From Labilibaculum filiforme (GTDB lineage: Bacteria > Bacteroidota > Bacteroidia > Bacteroidales > Marinifilaceae): a stretch of 64,000 nucleotides of DNA. Numbering within the stretch: position 1 is the stretch's first letter; each line of letters opens with the position of its first letter. The translations under genes were made by a program, and so were the position numbers. Shown one piece after another: positions 7,212-16,300 of the stretch. Location: assembly GCF_002843315.1 (NCBI RefSeq), contig NZ_MVDD01000012.1:1-64000 (forward strand), given 5' to 3'. The notes beneath the pieces are model-generated. The model searched no databases and had not been told where the DNA came from. It worked only from the letters and a program-made list of their open reading frames with translations.

Positions 7212-7916
7212 ATGACTTTAACAACAGGTGCTTTAAAAATATTATTCGTGCTAACTTCTCATTCTCAAATGGGAGATACAGGGCACAAAACAGGATTTTG
7301 GGTAGAAGAATTTGCCAATCCTTATTATACATTAATCGATCAGGGAGTGGATATTACTATTGCTACGCCAAAGGGTGGTGCTGCACCAATCGATCCAACT
7401 TCAAATTTACCACAAAATGCAACAGAGGACACAGAGCGCTTTAATAAAGATGAGGCTGTTCAGAAAAAAATAAATGAAACCATTGCTTTGGCAGCTATTA
7501 ATTTTGAAGATTACGATGCGGTATTCTATCCTGGCGGACATGGTCCACTATGGGATTTAGCGGAAGATGCTACCTCGGCAAAATTGATTCAAGATTTTAA
7601 TGAGGCTAAAAAGCCAATCGCTTTTGTTTGTCATGCTCCTGCAGCTTTGAAAAATGTGAAAAATGCTAAAGGTGAATTCTTGGTGAAAGGAAAGAAAGTA
7701 ACAGGATTTACCAATGAAGAAGAGGAAGCTGTGCAGTTGACTAATGTAGTTCCATTTTTGGTAGAAGATATGCTAAAAGAGAATGGTGGAATCTACAGCA
7801 AAGGGGATAATTGGGCTGCTTATGCCGTTGAGGATGGAAACTTAATTACCGGACAAAATCCTGCATCATCTGCTCTTGTAGCCGAAATGTTACTGAAAAT
7901 GCTTCAAAAGAAGTAA
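7212..7916 (+). CDS. DJ-1/PfpI superfamily protein, Hsp31-like glyoxalase/deglycase
   Basis: The 234-residue cytosolic protein has the class I glutamine amidotransferase-like fold with nucleophile elbow AFVCHAPAAL (Cys140-His141), FYPGGHGPLWDL, and the early GFWVEEFANPYY whose Glu32/Glu33 complete the site. This pattern is that of the fungal/bacterial Hsp31-like group, which act on methylglyoxal (glutathione-independent glyoxalase III) or on glycated groups. It follows the CurA-like reductase and, like it, would handle reactive carbonyls, although no TGAACRTTCA palindrome was seen directly before it. A strong terminator follows at 7939-7977. Confidence 0.85.
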   Translation: MTLTTGALKILFVLTSHSQMGDTGHKTGFWVEEFANPYYTLIDQGVDITIATPKGGAAPIDPTSNLPQNATEDTERFNKDEAVQKKINETIALAAINFEDYDAVFYPGGHGPLWDLAEDATSAKLIQDFNEAKKPIAFVCHAPAALKNVKNAKGEFLVKGKKVTGFTNEEEEAVQLTNVVPFLVEDMLKENGGIYSKGDNWAAYAVEDGNLITGQNPASSALVAEMLLKMLQKK

Positions 7917-7938
7917 TTTTAAATAAAATACTCATAAA

Positions 7939-7977
7939 AAGAGCCTTTGAATGATTTTTTGTCATTCTTAGGCTCTT
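7939..7977. terminator. Terminator after the DJ-1-like gene
   Basis: AAGAGCCT pairs with AGGCTCTT, with an inner AATGA/TCATT pair and a T-rich loop. Flanking A- and T-runs would let it work in the forward direction. Confidence 0.7.
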
Positions 7978-7981
7978 ATTA

Positions 7982-8010
7982 TTTGAAATGAATTCTTCTA
8001 ACTACCTTTG
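7982..8010 (+). promoter_or_regulatory. Promoter of the small HTH gene
   Basis: TTTG (7982-7985), a 17-nt spacer and TACCTTTG (8003-8010) form a full Bacteroidetes promoter. The transcript would start near 8017. This excludes the in-frame ATG at 7988 and fixes the translation start at 8045. Confidence 0.7.
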
Positions 8011-8044
8011 CAATAGAAACCGTAATCCCAAACAATTTAAAGCT

Positions 8045-8272
8045 ATGGACCAAGAAGATTTCGATGCCATCAAGAAAATTAAAAAAGAAAATAAGCAAGC
8101 CTTCAATCCTTGGTCAAGAAAAGATGATGATGAACTAATCAATCTGTTTTTTGATGGTGTGCCGGTTGGCGAAATGTCTATTAAATTGAAGCGTACCAAA
8201 GGAGCAATTCGCGCCCGAATCCGCAAAATGGAATTGATTCATATTAAAAAGAAAGATCCTTCTAAAAAATAG
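8045..8272 (+). CDS. Small Myb/SANT-like helix-turn-helix protein
   Basis: This 75-residue basic protein has a single tri-helical domain: NPWSRKDDDELINLFFDGVP, then VGEMSIKLKRTKGAIRARIR. The W....DDEL..L...G....EI...L.R..GAIR.R...L pattern is typical of small SANT/Myb-like DNA-binding modules found alone or at the ends of helicases in Bacteroidota. Function is unknown; DNA binding is inferred from the fold. An ATG at 7988 would give 94 residues but lies upstream of the promoter, so the ATG at 8045 is used. A terminator follows directly. Confidence 0.7.
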   Translation: MDQEDFDAIKKIKKENKQAFNPWSRKDDDELINLFFDGVPVGEMSIKLKRTKGAIRARIRKMELIHIKKKDPSKK

Positions 8273-8289
8273 GAGCTAGAATAAAATCA

Positions 8290-8330
8290 AAAATCCTCCT
8301 TGAGACTGAAAACTCAAAGGGGATTTTGTT
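8290..8330 (+). terminator. Intrinsic terminator of the small HTH gene
   Basis: AAAATCCTCCTTGAG and CTCAAAGGGGATTTT pair around an 8-nt loop, with small mismatches, and are followed by GTTTTG. This is an efficient-looking terminator. Confidence 0.75.
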
Positions 8331-8439
8331 TTGTATAGATTTGAGCTTATTTGAAGCTTAAAGGTTTATTTATAACACATTTGCCATTACATTATTTTCT
8401 TTTGTACTTACAGCACTTATTATTTTGATATGGATTGAT

Positions 8440-8640
8440 TACTACTACATTACATCCCTACTGGATTTTGAATAGCTCCAGAGGAGCGAGAATATGGTAG
8501 CTGGCAGACGATAATCAATAAAAAGAGCCCCGTAGGTGGCGATACTTGTTTATTTGTCAGATTTTGGATCTTGAAGATTCAAGAATGGCCCCTCAGAGTG
8601 AAGAGCCACCTCTTAAAATTATAGATTTTAAGAGGTTTCA
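8440..8640. repeat. Probable interspersed repeat with small GC hairpins
   Basis: This stretch has no gene but a series of short related near-palindromes: ATCCCTACTGGATTTT, AGCTCCAGAGGAGCGA (perfect GCTCC/GGAGC arms), AGCCCCGTAGGTGGCGAT, GGCCCCTCAGAGTGAAGAG, and finally a perfect 11-bp AT-rich hairpin (CCTCTTAAAAT, 5-nt loop, ATTTTAAGAGG, 8609-8635). Its G+C and texture differ from normal intergenic DNA here. From general experience such 'GCCCC..GGGGCGA' units recur between genes in Bacteroidota genomes; this copy looks partly decayed. Only one copy is visible, so repetition is inferred. Confidence 0.45.
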
Positions 8641-8665
8641 AAATCTATGGATATGTCTTTGTGTT

Positions 8666-9691
8666 TTAGAAATGAACTTTAACTTTTATGCCAGGAAAAG
8701 CATCCTTAAAAATATCGTTGAAATAGATTTGTGGAACGACACTTATGTTATCGTTTATTTTCTTTTCTATGCCAAGACGGAAGGAGGCTTTTTCAAATAA
8801 ATCGCCATTTCGTTTCACCAAGTATCCTAAATTTAATCCGTACCAATCTCCTTTATTCGGATTTTTCGAGAAATTTCGTTGATAACCCAAATCTACCCAA
8901 TGATTGATGTTTTCTTTTCCTGATGAAAAATCGTACATCCATTCGTATCCTAAAGAAAAAGCTTGTTTGGCTAAGTTTTTGTTTCCAAGTTGAAATGTCA
9001 TTTTAGCATAAAAAGTCCCATTCCATTCTCCTTTTACATTTTCAAGTGAAGTACCTCCGCTTAAAATAATTTGATTGGTTGCAGGCGACAAAATAGTATT
9101 TCGGTGAAGCATTTCTGCTGAATTGTCTTTGTTTATTTTTACCCAAGCGACAAAACGGGAAGATTTAAAATACCAATCATTTTCCTTTCTGATTTGTTGA
9201 TCTGTATTTTTTAGAATTTGTGAGAAGTCATATTTTGTAAGTTCTTTTAATTGATCAATTCGATCAAAATAAATGGCGATTTGAGAGTTAAGTTCTAGCT
9301 TGTTATGTCCATTAATCATTAAGGCAACAGCTGTGTCTACAGGAAAAGAAATACGCCTAGTTGTGGTTATCTCCTCTAATGTAATGGTGTGTTGATCATC
9401 TTTGTCATACTCTTTTATGGTAGAACATTTAATAAGAATGGATTTATTCTCCTCTAGTTCTGTAATGTTTAAAACAGTCCAGCGTGTAAGAAAATCCCCA
9501 AGTAGTTTTTTAATTTCAAGATTATCAGCTAAATCATGTTTGCCATCATAAGTGCTTCTGCCTTCAATACTGGTTCCATTAGGCATTTGCATGCGAATGG
9601 TATCCGGATGAAATTTGTTTTCTTGGCTAGCAATTACTTTTATCGAAAAAAGAAGAAGGAGTCCGCTAAGGATTACTATTTTATTTGTCAT
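8666..9691 (-). CDS. Outer-membrane beta-barrel-like protein of a sigma-factor operon
   Basis: The 341-residue protein has a signal peptide (residues about 1-22, ending KVIAS) and no family I can name. The C-terminal third (from about 205) consists of alternating strands rich in aromatic residues (GEWNGTFYAKMTFQLGNKN, WYGLNLGYLV, FRLGIEKKI) and ends in KVKVHF, the terminal Phe of outer-membrane barrels. The N-terminal part has no recognisable motif. It is the last gene of an operon with an ECF sigma factor and a single-pass coiled-coil protein (38-nt gap), which suggests it is an envelope sensor or effector in the same response. Function is otherwise unknown. Confidence 0.6.
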   Translation of the reverse strand: MTNKIVILSGLLLLFSIKVIASQENKFHPDTIRMQMPNGTSIEGRSTYDGKHDLADNLEIKKLLGDFLTRWTVLNITELEENKSILIKCSTIKEYDKDDQHTITLEEITTTRRISFPVDTAVALMINGHNKLELNSQIAIYFDRIDQLKELTKYDFSQILKNTDQQIRKENDWYFKSSRFVAWVKINKDNSAEMLHRNTILSPATNQIILSGGTSLENVKGEWNGTFYAKMTFQLGNKNLAKQAFSLGYEWMYDFSSGKENINHWVDLGYQRNFSKNPNKGDWYGLNLGYLVKRNGDLFEKASFRLGIEKKINDNISVVPQIYFNDIFKDAFPGIKVKVHF

Positions 9692-9729
9692 GTGTGTTTT
9701 ATTAATGAGTGAATGAACTGGGTTCGTAA

Positions 9730-10452
9730 TTATTTCATCGTGATATCTTTAAACAATGGCGCCGATGTTTCAGACTCGCGAGACTTATTCTTAAATGTGA
9801 TTTTAAACCTTTTATTGGGATTGTTTGTTGTTGTTTTAATCTTCTGTTTATTTTTAGATAAAGCCAGTAAAGCTTCTTCATTAATATCAATAGATAGTCC
9901 TTGAGATGGATTTTCACCTTTTCTACTTTCTAATTGTTGTGCATACCAGCTTGTAGCTTCTTCCAAATTGGTTGTTAGTGTGTTAATGCTATCGTTTAAA
10001 GAATTATTAGCCAGTTGCTGTTCGCTTAATTGTTGTTGTAATGCTTTATTTTCCGAAGCAATTTGCTCTATTTTTGCACTTAAATTTGCTAAGGCCATTT
10101 TTGCTTGCTCCGAATCAACTGTTTTAATCTGTGTTTTATAAATAATTTCAGTTGCCACTTCTTTTTGGGCGATTTTAGCCTGTAAAGCTTTCGCTTGATT
10201 TAGTTCAATTTGCAATTTGTTTTGACTCATTTGTAAGCATTGGTTCACTCGGTAAGAATAGCTCAAACCTCCCAGTAAGATTAAGATAATTGCAATAGAA
10301 GCAACCCGAAACCAGGTAATAATAAATACCTTGTTTTTTGTAGGCATGTTCATAGAATTCCATACTGCAGATTTGTCGAAGCCAACCGTGTTTTTCTCAT
10401 TATCCCACGATTCGAATGCATTCTTTATTTGTTTTTCAACGGACTGCTTCAT
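9730..10452 (-). CDS. Single-pass membrane coiled-coil protein, putative anti-sigma factor
   Basis: The 240-residue protein has a short cytosolic N-terminus (about 43 residues, with SAVWNSMNMPTKNK), one transmembrane helix (about 44-66, VFIITWFRVASIAIILILLG), a long extracytoplasmic coiled coil (about 70-165, Gln/Leu/Ala rich), and a basic tail. Its start overlaps the sigma-factor gene by 17 bp, a sign of translational coupling and typical of ECF sigma/anti-sigma pairs. There is no zinc-binding HxxxCxxC motif, so it is not a classical ZAS protein. The role as sigma-binding regulator is inferred from gene order and topology. Confidence 0.6.
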   Translation of the reverse strand: MKQSVEKQIKNAFESWDNEKNTVGFDKSAVWNSMNMPTKNKVFIITWFRVASIAIILILLGGLSYSYRVNQCLQMSQNKLQIELNQAKALQAKIAQKEVATEIIYKTQIKTVDSEQAKMALANLSAKIEQIASENKALQQQLSEQQLANNSLNDSINTLTTNLEEATSWYAQQLESRKGENPSQGLSIDINEEALLALSKNKQKIKTTTNNPNKRFKITFKNKSRESETSAPLFKDITMK

Positions 10453-10978
10453 ATCTCACCTCTGTTTTAGTAATCATTTGTTTTAATAACTTTCTAGCCT
10501 TACTCAACTGCGATTTCGATGTACCAATTGAGATACCTAGTTTTTGTGCAATCTCTTCATGTTTGTAGCCTTCAATTGCATACAGACTAAAAACAGTTCG
10601 GTAACCATCCGGCAAATTCAGCACCATTTGAATTAAATCATCTTCCAATAATTTCTCATCACTGCTTAGTTCCGATTCTTCAATGTCCTCAATCAATTCA
10701 ATGGTATTCGAAAATTTAAGGTTCTTTCTAATTTCCATTAGCGATTGATTGATCGCAATTTTTTTCATCCAGGCTTTTAGTACGTGTTCTTCTTCGATGT
10801 CTGTCTTTTCAATGCTATTAAAAATATTCATAAAGCTTTGAGAAAGTACATCTTGACATAAGTCTCTGTTGTTTATATACCGATAGCAAATACGATACAG
10901 ATAATCGGCATATTGCCCGTATAGCTGTTCCTGAGCTTTCGGTTTTTTATTCTTAAGAGCCTTTATAAATTTCTTCAC
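10436..10978 (-). CDS. ECF-type RNA polymerase sigma factor
   Basis: The 180-residue protein has sigma region 2 at about residues 15-80 (EQLYGQYADYLYRICYRYIN, then QDVLSQSFMNIF) and region 4 at about 115-165 (LPDGYRTVFSLYAIEGYKHE, then EIAQKLGISIGTSKSQLSKA). Region 4 recognises the -35-like element of target promoters. It is first in an operon with a membrane coiled-coil protein and an outer-membrane protein. A perfect -7 box on the minus strand (11011-11004) lies close upstream, so basal expression is by the main sigma factor. The regulon is unknown. Confidence 0.92.
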   Translation of the reverse strand: MKKFIKALKNKKPKAQEQLYGQYADYLYRICYRYINNRDLCQDVLSQSFMNIFNSIEKTDIEEEHVLKAWMKKIAINQSLMEIRKNLKFSNTIELIEDIEESELSSDEKLLEDDLIQMVLNLPDGYRTVFSLYAIEGYKHEEIAQKLGISIGTSKSQLSKARKLLKQMITKTEVRYEAVR

Positions 10979-11003
10979 AAGCCGAGATCATAATTATTTT
11001 CTA

Positions 11004-11011
11004 CAAACATA
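11004..11011 (-). promoter_or_regulatory. -7 element of the ECF sigma operon
   Basis: The minus strand reads TATGTTTG, an exact TAnnTTTG match, 26 nt before the ATG at 10978. Only a T-rich stretch (about 11033-11028) stands where the -33 box should be. Confidence 0.5.
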
Positions 11012-11189
11012 ATAATGCAGATTCATTTAAAAAGGTTGCCTGAGGTTAAAATTATTTAAAAGAATAATTTTGTTTCCTATCGAATGTATTCGTTTTTTGA
11101 GAATTAGAGAGGGTTTTTATTTTGATTATAATGGGAAAGTTTAGTAATTTAAGACTTCGTAGTCTGAAATGGATTTAAAATACTGATTT

Positions 11190-11630
11190 ATGACAACACT
11201 TAATGTTTACTTGACTTTTAACGGGAATTGCGAAGAGGCATTCCACTTTTATAAATCTGTTTTAGGAGGAGAATTTGCTCATGTAGCACGATATGGCGAA
11301 ATGCCACCGTCGGATAATTGTCCAGCTGTTCCCGAAGAGGATAAGAATAAAATCATGCACGTTTCCCTACCAATAAGTAAAGAAACTGTTTTAATGGGAT
11401 GCGATTCGTCAGAAGCTTTTGGACCACCTGTAGTTCAAGGGACTAATTTCTCTCTATCGATAAATGCAGGTACAAAAGAAGAAACGGATCGAATATTTAA
11501 AGCACTTTCTGTAGGTGGACAAGTTACTATGCCATTAGATGATACTTTCTGGGGCTCCTATTTCGGGATGTTTGTCGATAAATTTGGTATTCAGTGGATG
11601 ATAAGTTATGAAATTACTGAACATCAATAG
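11190..11630 (+). CDS. VOC-superfamily protein (PhnB-like)
   Basis: This 146-residue cytosolic protein follows the PhnB/'glyoxalase-like' pattern: LNVYLTFNGNCEEAFHFYKS, then GEFAHVARYGEMP, MHVSLPISKETVLMG, and the closing WGSYFGMFVDKFGIQWMISY. PhnB-type VOC proteins pair two beta-alpha-beta-beta-beta modules; despite the name, their function is not established and they are not phosphonate enzymes. No metal-ligand set can be confirmed by eye. It is monocistronic. Confidence 0.85.
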   Translation: MTTLNVYLTFNGNCEEAFHFYKSVLGGEFAHVARYGEMPPSDNCPAVPEEDKNKIMHVSLPISKETVLMGCDSSEAFGPPVVQGTNFSLSINAGTKEETDRIFKALSVGGQVTMPLDDTFWGSYFGMFVDKFGIQWMISYEITEHQ

Positions 11631-11765
11631 ATTTACGAAGGAATAAAAAGAGATTGTCATACAGTCCAATGAATCGGTCTTATTTGATTTTGAAACTTTA
11701 GTAGCTTGTAATTGTTTGATTTAGAACTTATTTGGACTTTGTGCTATTAATCCAAACTATTAGAC

Positions 11766-11773
11766 TACCTTTG
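11766..11773 (+). promoter_or_regulatory. -7 element for the RhlE-like helicase gene
   Basis: TACCTTTG matches TAnnTTTG exactly, 22 nt before the ATG. A TTTG at 11738-11741 is 24 nt upstream, slightly long for the -33 box. Confidence 0.5.
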
Positions 11774-11795
11774 CCGCTCAATTTTAAGAACATTT

Positions 11796-13160
11796 ATGAC
11801 ATTTGACAAATTAGAAATTATTGCGCCCATTCTAAAAGCGATTGAGGCAAAAGGTTATACACATCCCACTCCAATTCAAGAGAAATCAATACCCATTTTA
11901 CTTCGCAAAAGAGATTTATTAGGTTGTGCACAGACAGGAACGGGTAAAACAGCAGCATTTGCAATTCCAATTTTACAGCATATTTATAATGATGCAACAC
12001 CAGAAAAAGGTCGTCGCAAAATTAAAGCTTTAGTAGTTACTCCAACTCGCGAATTAGCGATTCAGATTAAAGATAATTTTTCGGAGTATGGCAAGTATAC
12101 CGGTATTGTTAATACAGTGATTTTTGGAGGCGTAAAACAAGGCGCTCAAACACAGGCTTTAAACCGAGGTGTTGATGTATTGATTGCCACACCAGGTAGA
12201 TTGCTGGATTTAATCGGACAAGGTTATATCTCGTTAAGAGACATTAAATATTTTGTTTTAGATGAGGCCGATCAAATGCTTGATATGGGCTTTATTCATG
12301 ACATTCGTAGAATTATTGATATGTTGCCTAAAAAAAGACAATCCTTGTTTTTTTCTGCAACAATGCCATCAAGTATTGTAAGTTTGGCGGGCAAAATATT
12401 AGGTAATCCTGATAAAGTAACCATAAAGCCAGAGCAAACTACGGCCGAAAAGGTTGGACAATCGCTTTATTATGTGAGTAAAAAAGCAAAGCCAAAATTG
12501 CTTGTTTTTCTGCTAAAAACCGAAGATACAGATTCTACTTTGGTGTTTACCAGAACAAAGCATGGAGCCGATAAGGTAGTTAAAGGTTTGCAAAAAGCTG
12601 GCATTCAGGCCGAAGCAATTCACGGCAATAAATCTCAGAATGCTAGACAGTTGGCTTTAAATAACTTTAAAAATGGCAGTACGAAAGTTTTGGTTGCTAC
12701 CGATATTGCAGCCAGAGGGATTGATGTGTCCGAATTATCTTTGGTTGTAAATTACGACTTGCCAAATATTCCAGAAACTTACGTGCATCGTATTGGAAGA
12801 ACGGGTCGTGCAAGTGCAAGCGGTAATGCAATTTCATTCTGCGATACGGATGAAAAACCTTACTTAAAAGATATTCAGAAGTTAATAAAACAAGATATAG
12901 AAGTAGTTAAGGAGCATCCTTTTCTTTTAGATGGAGTTGATAGCCTTGTGGCCGAGGAAGAAAAACCACAAAGACAAAGACAAAGGGGAAGATCATCTAA
13001 ATCTTCAAAACCATCAAATTCATCCAGATCATCAAACTCTTCGAGGACATCGACTTCATCGACTTCATCGACTTCTTCGAAATCATCAAAATCAGGAAGT
13101 AATGATTGGCGTCGTGGTAATTCTACCTCAAGAAGAAGACCACAGAAGAAATCAGAATAA
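11796..13160 (+). CDS. rhlE: DEAD-box RNA helicase, RhlE-like
   Basis: The 454-residue protein has all DEAD-box motifs in order: Q motif (GYTHPTPIQEKSIP), motif I AQTGTGKT, Ia PTRELA, Ib TPGR, II DEAD, III SAT, IV VFTRTKHGA, V TDIAARGID, VI HRIGRTGRA. After residue about 385 the core gives way to a basic, Ser-rich low-complexity tail (SSKPSNSSRSSNSSRTSTSS and on), as in RhlE-type helicases where the tail helps bind RNA. It likely unwinds structured RNA in ribosome assembly or cold response. The tail DNA includes three perfect copies of a 9-bp unit (13048-13074), a place where slippage could change tail length. Confidence 0.9.
   Translation: MTFDKLEIIAPILKAIEAKGYTHPTPIQEKSIPILLRKRDLLGCAQTGTGKTAAFAIPILQHIYNDATPEKGRRKIKALVVTPTRELAIQIKDNFSEYGKYTGIVNTVIFGGVKQGAQTQALNRGVDVLIATPGRLLDLIGQGYISLRDIKYFVLDEADQMLDMGFIHDIRRIIDMLPKKRQSLFFSATMPSSIVSLAGKILGNPDKVTIKPEQTTAEKVGQSLYYVSKKAKPKLLVFLLKTEDTDSTLVFTRTKHGADKVVKGLQKAGIQAEAIHGNKSQNARQLALNNFKNGSTKVLVATDIAARGIDVSELSLVVNYDLPNIPETYVHRIGRTGRASASGNAISFCDTDEKPYLKDIQKLIKQDIEVVKEHPFLLDGVDSLVAEEEKPQRQRQRGRSSKSSKPSNSSRSSNSSRTSTSSTSSTSSKSSKSGSNDWRRGNSTSRRRPQKKSE
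13048..13074 (+). repeat. Three tandem 9-bp units in the helicase tail
   Basis: CATCGACTT occurs three times without change and is followed by imperfect TCTTCGAAATCATC units. Each copy adds three residues of the Ser/Thr tail, so copy number can change without a frameshift. Confidence 0.75.
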
Positions 13161-13182
13161 AAGTAAATTCTAAATAGATAGA

Positions 13183-13215
13183 AAGCTGAAAAGGATATCC
13201 TTTTCGGCTTTTTTT
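13183..13215 (+). terminator. Intrinsic terminator of the helicase gene
   Basis: AAGCTGAAAAGGA and TCCTTTTCGGCTT pair almost perfectly (one G-T pair, tight loop) and run into a T-tract. Confidence 0.85.
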
Positions 13216-13324
13216 CGGCTTATTATCAGTAAAATAGGTTTAATTATGATTGTCAATAAGTTTTGATTAATCATTTCTTATCCTTAATATTATGCTGAGT
13301 TAATAAAATCGTACAATTCACAAA

Positions 13325-16300
13325 ATGAAAAAGAAATTCTACCTCCTAATTTCGCTGGCGATAGTTATCCTGGCAAGCTTTTCCTGTAAAAATAATAAGA
13401 GTGCAAAACAACAAGTTGATCCCGGTTTTGGGCAATACATTTCCGCATTTACTTCTGGTGTGGTCTCAGCTGGTACAGTCATTCAAGTAAGGTTAGTGAA
13501 TGATTACGATCAGGAAATAGTTCCGGGACAGGAATTGGAAGCTGGAATTGTTAGTATTACGCCTTCGGTAAAAGGAAAAGCTTATTGGAAAGATCCTCGT
13601 TGTATCGAATTTCGACCAGAGACCAGATTAGAATCGGGAAAAGATTATAAGGTGAATGTGAAGCTGTCAAAATTGATGAAAGTGCCTGCGGAATATGCCG
13701 AGCTAAGCTTCAACTTTCAAACCATAGAGCAAAATTTTGCACTTACTGGAGAGGGCTTGCAATCTTACGATAAAACAAATATGCTTTATCAAAAATACAA
13801 AGGATATATTACTACTGCCGATGTAATTGTTGATGATGAGATTGAGTCGGTTTTGACTGCAACAATGAATTCGAAGAAAAAAAATATTGAATGGATACAT
13901 GCTGCAGATGGAAAACAGCATTATTTTGTAGTGGATAGCTTAAAAAGAGAAGAGGAGAGCGGAGAACTAGAATTGGAATGGAATGGACGATCCATTGGAA
14001 TGGATGAAAAAGGAGATTTGGAAATTGAGATTCCTGCTTTAAATGTTTTCAAGGTAATGAGTGTTCAGGTATTTCAACAGCCAGAGCAGTATCTTTCTGT
14101 CCGTTTTTCCGATCCTTTAAATAAGAATCAGAAACTGGATGGTTTAATTCGTATCGACGGACTTACTAACTTGAAGTTTATTGTAGAAGGAAATGAGGTG
14201 CAGGTTTATCCGGCTTACCGTTTATCAGGAACTAAAACGGTAAGATTTGAAGAAGGAATTCAGAATGTAATGGAATATGCTTTGACGAAAAGCTCTAAAA
14301 TGGAAATTACTTTTGAAGATATTAAACCAGCGGTTCGTTTAATTGGAAAGGGCGTTATTTCTCCTTCATCGCAAGGATTGATTTTGCCATTTGAAGCCGT
14401 TAGCTTAAAAGCTGTTGATTTGAGAGTTGTTGAGATATTCGAAAATAATGTGCATCAGTTTTTGCAGGATAATCGAATGGGAGAGTCCGATAATATCAAA
14501 AGAGTAGCTCGTTTGGTATTGCAAAAACGAATTGATTTAGGAACCAATCGTGCCGTTGATTTGCGAAAATGGAACGCTTATACTTTGGATATTGCAAACT
14601 ATATTGATGTAAAACCCGGATCGATTTATCGACTTGAATTGCGTTTTAAAAAAGAATATGCATTGTATGCCTGCGGAACAGAGCAGGAAACGGATATTGC
14701 TTTAAATAATTTGGACGATATAGTTGCTCAAGAGCAATTCGAGAACGAAATGGAAGATTGGGATCAACCAGGATGGTATGAGTCCTACTATTATCCTGCC
14801 GGATATACGTGGAGAGAGGAAGAGAATCCTTGTCACGTATCCTACTATAACGGAGAACGCTTTGAGAGTCGAAATATTTTTGCTTCCGATTTGGGGATTA
14901 TTGCCAAAGGAGGAAACGATAAATCAATAACTTTTGCTGTTTCGAATTTAATTACTGCAGAGCCGGAAAATTCAGTAGAATTGGAAGTGTACAACTACCA
15001 AAAACAGTTAATGGCTAGAAGTAAAACCGATAAAAATGGATTGGCTAAAGTACAATTAGATAGACAGCCGTTCCTTTTGGTGGCAAAAAAAGGAAAGCAA
15101 CGTGGCTATTTACGTTTGGATGATGGTTCGGCCCTTTCGCTTAGTAATTTTGATATTGGCGGACAAGTGGTTCAAAAAGGAATAAAAGGATATTTGTATG
15201 GCGAACGTGGGGTTTGGCGTCCAGGAGATAATCTTTATTTAACCTTTGTTTTAGAAGATTCTAATGATATATTACCAGATAATCATCCGGTAGTGTTTGA
15301 ATTGATTAATCCTCAAGGACAAACCGTTTCGCACAAGGTAAGTACTGGAGGAACCAATGGTTTTTACTCATTTACAACAGCAACGGATGCCGAAGCTCCA
15401 ACAGGAAGCTGGACTGCCAGAATAAAAGTAGGTGGTGCAACTTTTACAAAAGCGATTAAAATTGAAACTGTTAAGCCAAATCGTCTAAAAATTAAGCTGG
15501 ATTTTGAATCTGAGGTTTTAAAATCTTCTTCGGCAAATCAAAAGGCCAATTTGGAAGTGAAATGGCTTCATGGAGCTATTGCCCGCGATTTAAAATCAAA
15601 TATTAGTTTGCGCTTAACTCCTACAAAAACTTCCTTCGATAAATATCCTCGTTATACTTTTGATGATCCTTCGAAAGAATTTTATGCCGACGAGCAAGTT
15701 ATTTTTGATGGAAAAGTAGATCAGGAGGGAAAAGCAGTTGTGAACTTGGATTTACAAGGTAATAAATCGGCTCCAGGAATGCTGAATGCCAATTTTATCA
15801 CTCGTGTATTTGAAGAAGGTGGTGATTTTAGTATCGATATGCAACGAGTAAAGTTTGCTCCTTATCCATCATTTGTAGGAATTCAAATGCCCGAATCGGA
15901 GAGAGGTTGGTACCTGACCGATACAGATCATGAAATTCAAATTGCTACTGTAAATTCGAACGGTGCACCTGTTGATCGAACAGATCTTGATGTTAAGGTT
16001 TATAAGATTGATTGGCGATGGTGGTGGGATGCTGGCGAGGAAAATTTAGCTTCCTATATTAGTCGTTCTTCTACAAGAATAGTATCTCATAAAAAAGTAA
16101 GTACCAAGCAAGGAAAAGCAAAATTTAAGCTCAATATAGAATACAACGACTGGCATGATTACGGACGTTATTTAATCCGCGTAAGCGATCCCGTAAGTGG
16201 ACATTCAACAGGGGAAACTGCCTATTTTTCGAAATGGTATGGTCGCACGCCCGAAGGAATGCCTGGCAATGCAAGCATGCTTTCTTTTACTTCTGATAAG

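Noticed and set aside
8546-8800. 84-codon open frame on the plus strand over the repeat-like region
   Set aside because: It overlaps the hairpin cluster and the end of the minus-strand OMP gene, and its protein has no coherent pattern.
11149-11170. Small palindrome AGACT-TCGT-AGTCT before the VOC gene
   Set aside because: The 5-bp arms are short, there is no T-run and no promoter relation could be shown.
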